This document shows, piece by piece, positions 63,432 through 64,000 of a DNA stretch of 64,000 bases. The stretch lies in assembly GCF_003855395.1 (NCBI RefSeq), contig NZ_CP034015.1, positions 4,474,001-4,538,000 on the forward strand. Reading direction: 5' to 3'. Below the pieces are notes generated by a model. That model had not been told where the DNA came from. It made no database searches and saw only the letters and a list, made by a program, of their open reading frames with translations. The position numbers and the translations under genes are program-made. Origin of the DNA: Shewanella livingstonensis (lineage in GTDB: Bacteria; Pseudomonadota; Gammaproteobacteria; Enterobacterales; Shewanellaceae). The stretch's first letter is position 1. Each line of letters begins with the position of its first letter.

Positions 63432-64000
63432 CTATTTACCCCGATACAACCACTGATAAACCGTCGGCAACACCAGTAAAGTCAAAGCAGTTGAGCTAAA
63501 CAAGCCGCCAATGATCACCACAGCTAATGGTTGTTGAATTTCACTGCCCACACCAGATGATAACAAGATAGGGATCAGCCCCAATGCAGAGGTGAGTGCC
63601 GTCATTAACACCGGACGTAACCGCCCTACCGTGCCTTGATAAACACTGTCGTACAGGCTTTCATCTGCTGATTGTCTGCGCTGGTTAATCGAGTCCACCA
63701 GCACCACACCATTCAACACAGCAACACCAAACAAGGTGATAAAGCCGATTGAACTGGGCACCGACAAATAGGTGCCAGTGGCGTATAAAGCCACCACGCC
63801 GCCGATTAATGCCAATGGTACGTTAGCCATAATCAATGTCACTTGTTTGAGTGAACCAAACGAGAAATACAACAATAAGCCAATAAGTGCGATAGAAATG
63901 GGCACCACCAACATTAGCTTTTGTTGCGCCCGTTGCTGGTTTTCATATTGGCCGCCCACCACAACCGTATAGCCCGCAGGTAACTCCGCTTGCGGCACAA
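63432..64000 (-). CDS. CusA/CzcA-type heavy-metal efflux RND permease, C-terminal part
   Basis: The frame runs off the right edge; about 189 residues of a protein of about 1030. PAGYTVVVGGQYENQQRAQQ precedes the last six helices, and IGFITLFGVAVLNGVVLVD is the hallmark of the HME subfamily (CusA, CzcA). The end TLLVLPTVYQWLYRGK is typical. It would pump metal cations across the envelope with a membrane-fusion partner and outer-membrane channel encoded outside the window. Confidence 0.9.
   Translation of the reverse strand, partial: VPQAELPAGYTVVVGGQYENQQRAQQKLMLVVPISIALIGLLLYFSFGSLKQVTLIMANVPLALIGGVVALYATGTYLSVPSSIGFITLFGVAVLNGVVLVDSINQRRQSADESLYDSVYQGTVGRLRPVLMTALTSALGLIPILLSSGVGSEIQQPLAVVIIGGLFSSTALTLLVLPTVYQWLYRGK

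Overview
The window reads as the chromosome of a Shewanella-type gammaproteobacterium. The reasons are an AT-leaning base composition, many c-type cytochromes, an octaheme tetrathionate reductase operon, the metF/metL/metB/metJ cluster, a TorF-type porin and a class II pyrophosphatase. Genus assignment is inference from protein families and gene order; no search was run.

Layout. 1-13 kb: end of a receiver-domain protein, an HU-type DNA-binding protein, a TorF-like porin, a PDC-sensor membrane protein, a QEGLA-motif putative metallopeptidase, an RcsF-like lipoprotein, an alanine/glycine symporter, a tsdBA-like thiosulfate/tetrathionate cytochrome pair, and metF behind MetJ boxes. 13-23 kb: the metBL operon divergent from metJ with MetJ boxes between them, a TauE/SafE exporter, then a three-gene respiratory operon (monoheme cytochrome c, DUF3373 outer-membrane protein, octaheme OTR) with a stem-loop ahead of both downstream genes. 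23-37 kb: housekeeping and transport genes, including an RluA-family pseudouridine synthase, a patatin, ppaC, a TAXI-TRAP transporter with DUF1850, a glycerophosphodiesterase lipoprotein, mtgA and a B12-binding radical SAM protein.

37-46.3 kb is an accessory region. At least two minus-strand genes (an HEPN-like protein and a DUF3800 protein) are bounded by sites with the layout of integron attC recombination sites, and each cassette's 5' end is complementary to its own 3' core. A second family of longer, VCR-like attC candidates surrounds a LprI-like lipoprotein, an IS110 fragment and a small membrane protein. No intact integron integrase is visible; the only recombinase is a frameshifted tyrosine-recombinase remnant. 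This is best described as an integrase-less attC cluster (CALIN). Chromosomal-type genes (acetyltransferase, dCMP deaminase, beta-hydroxyacid dehydrogenase, MBL hydrolase) lie among the sites.

46-64 kb: a DUF442 phosphatase-like protein, uncharacterised secreted proteins, a complete IS3-family element with an orfA/orfB -1 overlap, a TonB-dependent receptor paired with a large internally duplicated lipoprotein, a small membrane protein broken by an 11-bp tandem duplication, a CPA1 antiporter, a BlaI/BlaR1-type pair with a perfect TACA-N2-TGTA operator, and a hipBA module flanked on both sides by the same spaced inverted repeat. The window ends inside a CusA/CzcA-type RND pump gene. No tRNA, rRNA or CRISPR array was seen.
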